DNA of 64,000 nt from Porphyromonas sp. oral taxon 275 (GTDB lineage: Bacteria; Bacteroidota; Bacteroidia; Bacteroidales; Porphyromonadaceae): NCBI RefSeq assembly GCF_018127745.1, contig NZ_CP072333.1, positions 496,001 to 560,000 of the forward strand, written 5' to 3'. How positions within the stretch are numbered: position 1 is the stretch's first letter; each line of letters opens with the position of its first letter. The position numbers and the translations under genes were made by a program. Of the stretch, positions 10,011 to 17,260 are shown one piece after another. The notes beneath the pieces were generated by a model. It saw only the letters and a program-made list of their open reading frames with translations. It did no database searches and was not told the origin of the DNA.

Positions 10011-11398
10011 TTGAGGAGCTCTACTATGGCTGCCCCTGCAGCGCTTGTCAAGGCATCAAGGGCAGCACGAGCAAGGTCGTCTTCTCCCCCGATGTACTAG
10101 AGAGCTACCTGTACAAGATTTACGATGGCTTTGACAGCTCTTCCGCTATCGAGCCTAGCGCCTGGAGGGAGGTGCTGCGCCTTATCAATGAGGCTGCCGT
10201 CGAGGGGCTGACCAGCTCCACGACACCTCCAACGCATGAACAAGACTTCTTGCGCGCCATAAGGCATTCGAACGAGGTCTTTAGCGCCTTCAAAGTGCAT
10301 TCGATGTCCACTAAAATGGCGGAGCGTCTCATAGGCGAAGACGGCAAGCTGCGCTCTTTTTCCGAGTGGCGTAAAGCCGTCGCACCCATAGCACGCCACC
10401 AGGTGGGCTCCTGGCTGCAGACTGAGTACGACACCGCCATCCTCCGAGCACATCAGGCCGCCGACTGGCTCGAATTCGAACGCAACAAGGACCTCTTCCC
10501 TCACCTGCGATGGATGCCCACGACGTCCCCAGCACCCGAAGCCGCCCACCGCGTATTTTGGTCTAAGCCCGTCGTGCTGCCCATCGATGATCCTTTTTGG
10601 AGCGAGCACCGCCCAGGCGACCGATGGAACTGCAAATGCTCAATCGAAGCTACCGATGAGCCGATGAAGCCACTCACAGAGGAGGAGCAGAAGATCGCCG
10701 AGGACCCCAAGCATGCGGCACAGCCAGGCCTTGAAGGCAACCCCGCACACAAGGGGCTCATCACCGACAAGCATCCCTATTACCCCTCCAGCTGCAGCAA
10801 GTGTCCATTCTACAAACCTAAGGGGCTGAAGGGGCGCCTGCAGAAGGCTTTCGTCGGGCGCATCAAGGACTGCCACAGCTGCCCCTACATCAATGAGGCC
10901 CTTGAAGAGGCGATGAAGGGTGACGCAGGGATATATAGGATCGTAGAGCGTGAGGAGTTCGGAGATCGCTTCAAAATTAGCGACACCGCCGACCCCTCAG
11001 ACCTCGAGGATAACAAGCGAGTAGCACGGGCTATACTGCGATCCTTTCCCGATATTCGAGTTCGAATCAGGTCACACATTAGAGAGCATGAGGTTAAGAA
11101 CCCCGAGCTAAATATAGATGGGCTTATTGCCGACAACAAGAGGATTAAGGGCGAGGAGGGTATTACCAGCGGATTCAACAAAGCCATAAAGCAAGGTTGC
11201 AAAGCTGTGGTAATCGACCTGGATGCCAATCTAGGGAGATTGCGAATTAACGACCTCTCTAAATATCTCTCTCGGCGAGCTACCGACTTTAAGGAGGGGA
11301 GGATTCAGAAGTGCTACGTGGTTTATAGAGGCAGGGCTATCATGATCGAAAGCGGAGACAAGGGAGGGATAAGAGAAGCCCTCCGTCAACTGCAATAA
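10010..11398 (+). CDS. MuF head-morphogenesis protein with C-terminal nuclease-toxin-like domain; apparent ATT start
   Basis: Encodes up to 462 residues. The MuF part covers about residues 1-260, with 'KCSIEATDEPM' and the characteristic region where W, H and C residues cluster ('HRPGDRWNCKC'). From about residue 300 the DNA becomes AT-richer and the protein changes to a module containing 'HIREHEVKNPELNIDGLIADN' split by charged residues, then a C-terminal beta region. This resembles BECR-fold or CdiA-type tRNase domains that are known to occur at MuF C-termini. No immunity gene follows: the next 128 bases hold no convincing ORF. The first ATG in frame is at 10172, but clear coding sequence with conserved Cys residues (GCPCSACQG) extends upstream to an ATT at 10010 overlapping the portal stop (TAATT). 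A related junction at 13741-13745 is TAATG, so ATT may be a rare initiator or a mutated ATG. Confidence 0.75.
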   Translation: MEELYYGCPCSACQGIKGSTSKVVFSPDVLESYLYKIYDGFDSSSAIEPSAWREVLRLINEAAVEGLTSSTTPPTHEQDFLRAIRHSNEVFSAFKVHSMSTKMAERLIGEDGKLRSFSEWRKAVAPIARHQVGSWLQTEYDTAILRAHQAADWLEFERNKDLFPHLRWMPTTSPAPEAAHRVFWSKPVVLPIDDPFWSEHRPGDRWNCKCSIEATDEPMKPLTEEEQKIAEDPKHAAQPGLEGNPAHKGLITDKHPYYPSSCSKCPFYKPKGLKGRLQKAFVGRIKDCHSCPYINEALEEAMKGDAGIYRIVEREEFGDRFKISDTADPSDLEDNKRVARAILRSFPDIRVRIRSHIREHEVKNPELNIDGLIADNKRIKGEEGITSGFNKAIKQGCKAVVIDLDANLGRLRINDLSKYLSRRATDFKEGRIQKCYVVYRGRAIMIESGDKGGIREALRQLQ

Positions 11399-11526
11399 AA
11401 GGAATGGAGTCGCAGATAGCTCTACGACCCCACTATAAACGTCACCCAGAGACCAGCGGAGCTTGATAGAATCGCACTTAGAATAGCTGGCGTGCTGACA
11501 ACACAAAGATACAAAACATTCATATA

Positions 11527-12105
11527 ATGCAAAATCATGACCTTGAAGGCAAGTTTCGAGAGCTCGCCAGGGAGCTCGAGCGCGAACTGAATAATCGCCT
11601 GCCGCGCAGGGTGGGCGTCTACGCCAAGAACCACTTCACCGACAACTTCAGAAAGTCGGGCTTCGTCGATGGAGGGTTACACCCCTGGCAGCAGGCAAAG
11701 CGCCAACTGGGCAGTGGCACCTCTGCACGCTACCCTACGCTGACCTCCTCACGCAACCATCTAATGCGGAGCATCCAGTCCACCCCAGGACGCGGCTATG
11801 TGCTCATAACGAACCCTGTCCCCTACGCAGCGATACACAACGAGGGCGGCGAGCTAAGGGTGCAGCCCACCATCAGCCAGCAGATGCGCAAGTGGGCTTG
11901 GCGACGCTACTACGAGGAGGGCGGAAAGGAGAGCAAGGATGCTGAGAAGTGGAAGGGGCTAGCCCTGACGCGCAAGAAGACGCTAACCATCGACATCAAG
12001 ATGCCTCAGCGCCAGTTCATCGGGGAGAGTAAGGAGCTGCGCGAGAAAATAGATGCGGCCATCGCCGACGTAGTCCACAGAATTAACGACAAGATATTTA
12101 CGTGA
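11527..12105 (+). CDS. Mu gpG-like virion morphogenesis protein
   Basis: Encodes 192 residues. It fits the phage virion morphogenesis family (gpG/tail-completion type): helical N-terminus, 'GVYAKNHFTDNF', 'LTSSRNHLMRSI', 'VPYAAIHNEGG' and a C-terminal 'MPQRQFIGES' motif. Family members act in head-tail joining. It follows the MuF gene after a 128-base gap and is one base from the next gene, so it is part of the late head operon. Confidence 0.85.
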   Translation: MQNHDLEGKFRELARELERELNNRLPRRVGVYAKNHFTDNFRKSGFVDGGLHPWQQAKRQLGSGTSARYPTLTSSRNHLMRSIQSTPGRGYVLITNPVPYAAIHNEGGELRVQPTISQQMRKWAWRRYYEEGGKESKDAEKWKGLALTRKKTLTIDIKMPQRQFIGESKELREKIDAAIADVVHRINDKIFT

Positions 12106-12106
12106 T

Positions 12107-12616
12107 ATGGAACATATCCTTTTACCTATCATCCGAAGGCTCTCCGAAGGCATCCCCGAGCTCATGCTCGTCGATGAGGACTACGGACAGCTTGAGATGC
12201 TGGATGACTCCAAGCGCGACAGCTACGCCATTACCTTCCCCGCCGTGCTCATCGACCTCGAGGAGGTCAGCTGGGAGGGCATCGCAGGGGATGGGCAGTA
12301 TGGGACAGCCAGCATTAAGGCACGGCTCATCATCGACTGCTATGACGACACGCATGCTGGTAGTGGCACGGAGGAGTTCATCCAAGAGCGCTCAGCACTC
12401 CGCTGGCGGATGCACGCGCTTCTGCAAGGCTTTTCAGTGGCCGAAGGGTCGGGAGGGCTCATCCGAGAGGAGAGCAAGTTCTACACATGGCGGCATGGAA
12501 TTAAGGTCTACGAGGAGCGTTACAGCTGCCGCGTCGTCGAGCTCACGAGTCCCCAAAAAGCGACGGCGCCTCAGGGGCTACGCTTGGGGCTTTCCTCTTC
12601 CCCAGGGGCTTCCTGA
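12107..12616 (+). CDS. Late phage protein, possible tail terminator/head-tail connector
   Basis: Encodes 169 residues with alpha/beta character and no family I can name with confidence. It starts one base after the gpG-like stop and is the last rightward late gene; in related phages this position holds a tail-terminator or connector-type protein, so that role is inferred. Its 3' end overlaps the 3' end of the convergent small DNA-binding gene by 74 bases (12543-12616). The C-terminal 20 or so residues are low-complexity and may be a product of that overlap. Confidence 0.6.
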   Translation: MEHILLPIIRRLSEGIPELMLVDEDYGQLEMLDDSKRDSYAITFPAVLIDLEEVSWEGIAGDGQYGTASIKARLIIDCYDDTHAGSGTEEFIQERSALRWRMHALLQGFSVAEGSGGLIREESKFYTWRHGIKVYEERYSCRVVELTSPQKATAPQGLRLGLSSSPGAS

Positions 12617-12839
12617 AGCCCGAGAACTCGCGGGGGCGCTCCTCTGATTCCTTCTGCTCCTGGTAGACGTAGTGCCGCAGGATGTGCATGATGGTCCCCT
12701 CAGCGATAAAGAACTCTTCCTCGAGGATCGGGAAGATCGCCGAGTAGCGTAGACCGCGCTTGCTGAACAGCTCTTTATAGCGCTTATACAGCTTTCTATT
12801 GCGTAGCTCTATGAGTTCTTTGCTTCGTCCTTTGGGCAT
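12543..12839 (-). CDS. Small basic DNA-binding protein, candidate late-gene regulator
   Basis: Encodes 98 residues. Residues 1-60 are basic and helical, with 'LRNRKLYKRYKELF' followed by a helix-turn-helix-like stretch ending 'AEGTIMHILRHYV'. The layout recalls Mor/C activators of Mu, which switch on late transcription, but similarity is by pattern only. It has its own -7 box (12868-12875) and lies beyond the early-operon terminator, so it is transcribed separately, as expected for a middle or late regulator. The C-terminal 30 residues are Pro/Ser-rich and overlap the convergent late gene. Confidence 0.6.
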   Translation of the reverse strand: MPKGRSKELIELRNRKLYKRYKELFSKRGLRYSAIFPILEEEFFIAEGTIMHILRHYVYQEQKESEERPREFSGFRKPLGKRKAPSVAPEAPSLFGDS

Positions 12840-12867
12840 GAGAGAGGGGAGGGGCTAATTGTCGCTA

Positions 12868-12875
12868 CAAAGATA
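12868..12875 (-). promoter_or_regulatory. Promoter -7 box for the small DNA-binding gene
   Basis: The minus strand reads TATCTTTG, a match to the Bacteroidetes -7 consensus TAnnTTTG, 29 bases before the ATG at 12839. A clear -33 TTG was not assigned. Confidence 0.6.
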
Positions 12876-12902
12876 CAACCGAAACACCCCACGCAACAAG
12901 CG

Positions 12903-12941
12903 GCAAGGGGCTGCGCACCAACACGGTGCGCAGCCCCTTGC
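12903..12941. terminator. Hairpin terminator of the phage early operon
   Basis: A perfect 17-bp stem (12903-12919 with 12925-12941) encloses a 5-base loop. It sits just past the last gene of the leftward early operon (stop at 12962). The T-run is short, so termination is inferred from stem strength and position. Confidence 0.7.
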
Positions 12942-12961
12942 TGCTTTAGGTTACCTGGTGC

Positions 12962-13432
12962 TTAGTCCTTGTAGACCTTGACCTCGGCGGGAGCGATCTC
13001 GCGCTCTATGATCGTGTCGATGGGCGAGCGCTGCACGCTGACGACATCCTCAAGACCAGCCCCCACAGGGTAGAGCGCCTTCATTGACTCGAGCACGTCG
13101 TAGGTGTCTGTGGCCTCCACGAGGTAGAGCAATCGCCTCGTCGTCTCCTTGCCCAGCTCGCCCTCCTCGCGGTAGTCGAGCTTCACCCAGTAGTAGGCGG
13201 TCGCGGTGTCCTCGGCGAGCTGCTGACGGGAGACCTCCTCGACCTTGCGGCGGACCACGCTCACCACGTCGATGTATTGTGACCCCTCGGGGTAGTGCTC
13301 GGCGAGATCCTCCTGGAGTAGGCGCTCCGCCTCCGCATGAGAGTGGGCGCGCACGAGCGCCTGCAGCGTCGAGGAGCCGTCTGCGTCGAGGCCAAAGGAG
13401 CTCGAGGCCTTGCAGAGATACCAGTGTATCAT
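12962..13432 (-). CDS. DUF4494-like phage/mobile-element protein
   Basis: Encodes 156 residues. The shape matches DUF4494: an N-terminal 'WYLCKASSSFG' strand, 'AHSHAEAERLLQEDLAE', a central 'ATAYYWVKLDYREEG', and 'LLYLVEATDTYDVLESMK', forming two similar halves. The biochemical function of the family is not known to me. It is the last gene of the early operon and its start overlaps the stop of the gene before it by 4 bases (ATGA). Confidence 0.6.
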   Translation of the reverse strand: MIHWYLCKASSSFGLDADGSSTLQALVRAHSHAEAERLLQEDLAEHYPEGSQYIDVVSVVRRKVEEVSRQQLAEDTATAYYWVKLDYREEGELGKETTRRLLYLVEATDTYDVLESMKALYPVGAGLEDVVSVQRSPIDTIIEREIAPAEVKVYKD

Positions 13433-13743
13433 CGGGCAGCTCCTTCCTCCTCGACGCCGAGGCTGCGCTTAAGGCGGGACTTATAGATGGCATCGCCGCT
13501 GGCCATCGCCTCCAGTGAGGACCGATAGAAGCCGAGACTATCGCCGTCGCTGAAGAGTATCCATTCGCTTCCGTCGTCGCTGTTGTAGTTGTGCACCACG
13601 AGCGTCATCAGGGGCAGCTCGGCAAGGTAGCTGCGGTGGATGGGTGACGCACCCGCCTCGGGGCTCTCCTCCTCTGCCCAAGGCATAGGCAGCCAGTCGA
13701 TGTAGTCGGATAGTTCTTTCTTGTTGATCATCGCTGTGGTCAT
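13429..13743 (-). CDS. Hypothetical phage early protein
   Basis: Encodes 104 residues, acidic in the middle, with 'WLPMPWAEEESPEAG' and a basic C-terminus. I do not recognise a family. The ATG at 13743 overlaps the upstream stop as TAATG, and its own stop overlaps the next start, so it is translationally coupled within the early operon. Confidence 0.6.
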   Translation of the reverse strand: MTTAMINKKELSDYIDWLPMPWAEEESPEAGASPIHRSYLAELPLMTLVVHNYNSDDGSEWILFSDGDSLGFYRSSLEAMASGDAIYKSRLKRSLGVEEEGAAR

Positions 13744-14399
13744 TAGATGTTAATCATTGCCAGGGGGACGTTCCTCCAGGCACCCGCCTCGTCCTTCTCT
13801 TCCGCGCGAAAGTAGTACTTCGTCCAGTCGAAGCGGAGCGATTCCTTAATGATACGGACGCCCTCGGCGAAGGTGTCCGATCCGAATTCTTCGGCGTAGC
13901 GGTCCAGCTGCAGGATCTTGTCGGGCTCGATCTCGCCCTGGGAGTTCTCGCTCAGCAGGTCAAGGATGATGCGCACCAGCTTTTGGCTCTCCTCATCCGT
14001 CCCGAGCGTTTCGAGGTACTCCTTCACCAGCCCGATGCCCGCCTCCGCGGTCGTGTCGTGGGTGAACTTCTTATAGCGCCCGATGATGATCCGCTGGGTG
14101 CACTCCTTGTTGACAAAGGAGTACTGCCCCTGCTTCGCTTCCGTGTCGAAGGCCTCGTTGCGCATCTTCAGGAGGCCGAGGAAGCGCTCCATCACCGTCT
14201 TCTTGGCGCCCTGCATCTGCTCGTTGAGAGACTTGATGAGGGGGAAGACCTCCGCCACCGCCTCCTCGCTGAGCGTGCGGTAGGCTTCGCGCTCCGCCTG
14301 CCGCTGGAGCGCCTTCTTACTCTCCTCCTGCTGCTGTTTCAGGGCTTGATACTCAGCCCACTCTTCGTCCGTCATTTGGACGGTCCTTACTTGTTCCAT
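13743..14399 (-). CDS. DUF3164 family phage protein
   Basis: Encodes 218 residues from the ATG at 14399 (MEQVRTVQMTDEEWAEYQ); the frame stays open further upstream but that part overlaps another gene and is basic low-complexity. Residues 20-60 form an E/Q-rich helix, followed by 'IIIGRYKKFTHDTTAEAGIGL' (two short parts of one conserved region) and a C-terminal 'IKESLRFDWTKYYFRAEE'. DUF3164 proteins are a regular part of Mu-like early regions; a role in DNA metabolism is suspected but not shown. Confidence 0.75.
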   Translation of the reverse strand: MEQVRTVQMTDEEWAEYQALKQQQEESKKALQRQAEREAYRTLSEEAVAEVFPLIKSLNEQMQGAKKTVMERFLGLLKMRNEAFDTEAKQGQYSFVNKECTQRIIIGRYKKFTHDTTAEAGIGLVKEYLETLGTDEESQKLVRIILDLLSENSQGEIEPDKILQLDRYAEEFGSDTFAEGVRIIKESLRFDWTKYYFRAEEKDEAGAWRNVPLAMINI

Positions 14400-14407
14400 T
14401 TTTTGTT

Positions 14408-14623
14408 CTAGTAGTTTATGTGGATAGCTGGCGCAGCATAGGCGCTGCGCTTTTTGTCGTCTAGTCGGTCGCGTACGCTTTCGATTTTCCATCCGAGTGA
14501 TCGATAGCGGACTTCTTCGCTTGGGGTGGCGACGCCGCGCAGCTTGCGATCGAGGAGCTCCTGACGTTCTCGCTCCAGCTTGGCGATTTCCGCCGTGTAG
14601 GTCTTTCTCAAACATTCTTCCAT
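14408..14623 (-). CDS. Small coiled-coil phage protein
   Basis: Encodes 71 residues, mostly charged helix (KLERERQELLDRKL) ending in 'APAIHINY'. It is packed between the DUF3164 gene (8 bases downstream) and the GemA-like gene (11 bases upstream), so it is plausible as a real early gene. No family is recognised. Confidence 0.5.
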   Translation of the reverse strand: MEECLRKTYTAEIAKLERERQELLDRKLRGVATPSEEVRYRSLGWKIESVRDRLDDKKRSAYAAPAIHINY

Positions 14624-14634
14624 AGTCTGTATAG

Positions 14635-15066
14635 TTAGGAGGGGGCTTGCCCCTTGGTGAGTGCTTCGCCCAGTTTGCAGAGCTGCTGACGCTCCTGCTT
14701 GCGTGAGGCCTTGTTCTGCATGCTTAGAAGCTTGCGCCGAAGCGCCTGGAGCTCGCCTATCGTGAGGTGGCTGAACTTCTTCCCCGCGATTTTTGGTGAG
14801 GAACAGAAGCGATCGACGGCGTCCCAGTCGGATGTGTCGACGCCGTAGCGCTGTAGCTGCTTGAGTGCTGCCGAGCGCGCCTTTTTGCGGGCTGCCTCGT
14901 CCGTCGTCTCACTCTTCATCGCGCGCAGCATCGCATTGTACTCATTGACCTCCATGGCGCGCAGGCTGTCCGTGCGGCCGTTCGTCCACTGTATTACGAG
15001 CTCCTCCTTCGTTATGCCCTCCAGCTGCCGCAGGAGCGCATAGAAGGCAGCGTAGTTCTTATCCAT
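14635..15066 (-). CDS. GemA / Mu gp16-like regulatory protein
   Basis: Encodes 143 residues. It carries the gp16-family pattern in its second half: 'LKQLQRYGVDTSDWDAVDRFC', given here as its recognisable order YGVD, WD, V..FC, then 'PKIAGKKFSHLTIGELQALR' and a KLLSMQNK helix. GemA of Mu affects host gene expression and DNA topology. It is part of the leftward early operon, 2 bases from the next gene. Confidence 0.75.
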   Translation of the reverse strand: MDKNYAAFYALLRQLEGITKEELVIQWTNGRTDSLRAMEVNEYNAMLRAMKSETTDEAARKKARSAALKQLQRYGVDTSDWDAVDRFCSSPKIAGKKFSHLTIGELQALRRKLLSMQNKASRKQERQQLCKLGEALTKGQAPS

Positions 15067-15068
15067 GG

Positions 15069-15266
15069 CTATCGGCGGCTACGGTTGTATCGGCTGCGGC
15101 GCAGCTCTTCGTCGTACATCTTCTTCAGGTCGTAGCTGAGCAGCGTCGTATAGACGGACCAAAAAGCTAAGAAGACCAGTAGGCAGCCCCAACTACCATT
15201 AAGGTAGTCGAGGAGGACAGCGACGAGCGCGAGTACAATGCCGAGGGTGATCTGTAATGCGTTCAT
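15069..15266 (-). CDS. Small phage membrane protein
   Basis: Encodes 65 residues from ATG 15266 (MNALQITLG). Two closely spaced hydrophobic segments (about residues 4-20 and 27-43) precede a basic C-terminus rich in Arg/Tyr, which should stay cytoplasmic. The upstream in-frame ATG at 15323 would overlap the neighbouring gene, so the internal start is preferred. Function unknown; a lysis or membrane-stress role is possible given the coiled-coil partner upstream. Confidence 0.55.
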   Translation of the reverse strand: MNALQITLGIVLALVAVLLDYLNGSWGCLLVFLAFWSVYTTLLSYDLKKMYDEELRRSRYNRSRR

Positions 15267-15270
15267 TGCT

Positions 15271-15687
15271 TTACTTGTCTTGGGGTTCAACTTGCTCCAG
15301 GAACGCCTTGTATATCTTTTCATTCCGCAGCTTGAGCTCCACGAGCTTCTGGCTCTTTTCGTAGTGGGCTTTACGTTCCTGCTTGAGCAGCATCCACAGA
15401 CGCGTAACCTTCTGCTCCGCCTTCTCTCGAGCAGCTCGCTGGGCGTGCAGCTCGTCTCTCACGGCCTCCAAGACCCCCTTACACAGCAGCAGGATCCCTT
15501 GACTTTCAAGCTTCTCTTCCTCGAGCTTCTCCAGCTCGATATTCTGCTCCGCGATGAGCTGCGCCTGGGTCTTCACGACATCCCGATGCGCCTCGCGCTC
15601 CTTGGCGACCAAGTCGCCTGCGAGCCAGTTCCACACGCCCACTCCGAGCACGGCGCCAAGGACGCCCACAAATAGATTACTTACCAT
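15271..15687 (-). CDS. N-terminally anchored coiled-coil phage protein
   Basis: Encodes 138 residues: one N-terminal transmembrane segment (about 4-25, VGVLGAVLGVGVWNWLAG) followed by about 110 residues of charged coiled coil. This is the architecture of inner-membrane spanins (Rz type), but its place in the early operon argues against a simple lysis role. It lies next to another small membrane protein (4 bases apart), so the pair may work together. Confidence 0.55.
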   Translation of the reverse strand: MVSNLFVGVLGAVLGVGVWNWLAGDLVAKEREAHRDVVKTQAQLIAEQNIELEKLEEEKLESQGILLLCKGVLEAVRDELHAQRAAREKAEQKVTRLWMLLKQERKAHYEKSQKLVELKLRNEKIYKAFLEQVEPQDK

Positions 15688-15708
15688 TGTCCTACGTATT
15701 TAGTGTTA

Positions 15709-16341
15709 TTAGTTGTCATTTTCTTCTAATCCCCAGTACTTCGCCTCGGCTTCTGCCCAGATGCTATAGTGCTTACCCGCTTCGGGCACGAAGCGTCCCT
15801 TGCATATTGCTCGATAGCCTTGTACTAGGATTTTCATGTCAGCGTCATATTGGACGCTGACGGCAGTCGACCCTTTTGGCTTCTCCCCATCGGCGTGCGA
15901 CACGAAGACGAAGAGCTTGTTGGGGAACTGCTCCTTGAGCTTTCTATACTCCTTGTAGTTCATACCTGTGTACTGTAAGGAGTCGATAATCACGAAGTCG
16001 GGGGATCGTTGGCGCTTGAGACGCTCGATGAGGGCTTCTATCGGCTCTCTGTCGAGGACCAAGAAGCGCCCCCGAGCTTCCTCCATTCGGCAGCGGCGCA
16101 TATTGTTTTGGAAGGAGAGGGAGAGGGACTCTTCAAGAGAGTTGTAGGCGACCTTGCCGTGCTTAGTTAACTCTCTAGCTAGTTGCATCGCAAAGGAGCT
16201 CTTCCCGTTGGCGCTCTCTCCCCAAATGATCCAGACACCTGTGCGTCCTGGCTCCCCGAAGGCATCCCGCCACACTCCCTCGAAGGGGATGCTGGGGATC
16301 TTCTTACGGAGTATCTCGGAGGCTGAATAGGCTCTTTCCAT
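15709..16341 (-). CDS. RecA/RadA-like P-loop ATPase
   Basis: Encodes 210 residues. Walker A is 'GESANGKSS' (about residues 40-48), Walker B is 'DFVIIDSLQYTG' (about 114-125), and a later 'FVFVSHADGEKPKGSTA' segment corresponds to the sensor and DNA-binding loop region of RecA-fold proteins. It lies directly after the MuB-like gene (2 bases), so a role in phage replication-transposition is likely. It is shorter than DnaB or RadA and carries only the ATPase core. Confidence 0.7.
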   Translation of the reverse strand: MERAYSASEILRKKIPSIPFEGVWRDAFGEPGRTGVWIIWGESANGKSSFAMQLARELTKHGKVAYNSLEESLSLSFQNNMRRCRMEEARGRFLVLDREPIEALIERLKRQRSPDFVIIDSLQYTGMNYKEYRKLKEQFPNKLFVFVSHADGEKPKGSTAVSVQYDADMKILVQGYRAICKGRFVPEAGKHYSIWAEAEAKYWGLEENDN

Positions 16342-16343
16342 CG

Positions 16344-17225
16344 TTATGCCCCCGCTTGTAGTTTGAGCTTCTCGATCTCGGTGTAAGCTCTACGAAGGCT
16401 CCCCGACTTTCGAGCAAGACTAACAGCGTCCACCCCTTGGGGTACATTGAGCTTTGCCACCTCGACCACCTGGCGCATCAGGAAGTTCTTTCGCTCCTCC
16501 CCGTCGAGCGGTGTCACCTGGCGGTAGGCATCGCCGAAGCGGGAGAAGAGCTCGGCATATCCCACCTTTCGACAGTCGATGCTTCGCTCAATCTTCGCTC
16601 GTAAGCCATCTGCACCCATCATATACCATCCGCAGGCATTCTCGAGCGCATTCCACAAGGCTTTGAGTTCAAGGAAGGCTTCATACTGAAGGTCTCCAGC
16701 CTCATCAAGGATGATCAGGGGCTGGTGGAGGCTCTTGACGTAGTAGACGAGGTTAGCGTAGATCTCTTCATATCTTCCCTTGGCTTCCAAGCCAAAGCCT
16801 AGGGCGATCTGTCGTACCAGACGAACCTTCGTCTTGACCTGCGAGCAGTCCACGTAGACTACATTCTTATGCGTCCGAGCGTATTGCCGAGCTGAGAAGG
16901 TCTTGCCGATGTTCGGTAGGTCGCAGAGCAGGGCAGAGAGACTTCGCTCCTGACATGCTTCCAGTTGTCCCGTTACATAGTCATAGGTAGCGGTTGGTGC
17001 TACCTTCCATTCGATTTCTCCACGCAGGGGCACGTTGAGTCGTCGGGCAATGCTAAGCCAAGCAGTCTCACTCAGCTGTTTCTCGACCTTCCCCTTCTTC
17101 AGGGCATTGTAGACGCTGGGGGAGATCCCCAGGGCGGTGGCGTGCTTGCTATCGCTGGGGTAGTTAGCACGGTCGGCGATGATTGCCTCGAGCGTGCGCC
17201 CCTTGAGTTCTTTCGTTAGCTCCAT
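16344..17225 (-). CDS. MuB-like transposition target-selection ATPase
   Basis: Encodes 293 residues. An N-terminal HTH (about 20-70, 'HATALGISPSVYNALKKGKV') precedes an AAA+ core with 'CDLPNIGKTFSARQ' at Walker A and 'PLIILDEAGDLQ' at Walker B. The Walker A lacks the usual first Gly, having Asp there, while the GKT is intact. MuB binds DNA as an ATP-dependent filament and directs MuA to targets away from the phage's own ends. It lies immediately after the transposase gene, as in Mu. Confidence 0.85.
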   Translation of the reverse strand: MELTKELKGRTLEAIIADRANYPSDSKHATALGISPSVYNALKKGKVEKQLSETAWLSIARRLNVPLRGEIEWKVAPTATYDYVTGQLEACQERSLSALLCDLPNIGKTFSARQYARTHKNVVYVDCSQVKTKVRLVRQIALGFGLEAKGRYEEIYANLVYYVKSLHQPLIILDEAGDLQYEAFLELKALWNALENACGWYMMGADGLRAKIERSIDCRKVGYAELFSRFGDAYRQVTPLDGEERKNFLMRQVVEVAKLNVPQGVDAVSLARKSGSLRRAYTEIEKLKLQAGA

Positions 17226-17260
17226 TCTAATTCTATTTGATGAGTGTTCGATTACTATTC

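Noticed and set aside
10026..10100. 24-codon ORF at the MuF start
   Set aside because: Out of frame with the conserved Cys-rich sequence; no support as a gene.
11504..11511. Minus-strand TATCTTTG box inside the late phage operon
   Set aside because: Good match, but no credible leftward gene follows; probably chance or a leftover.
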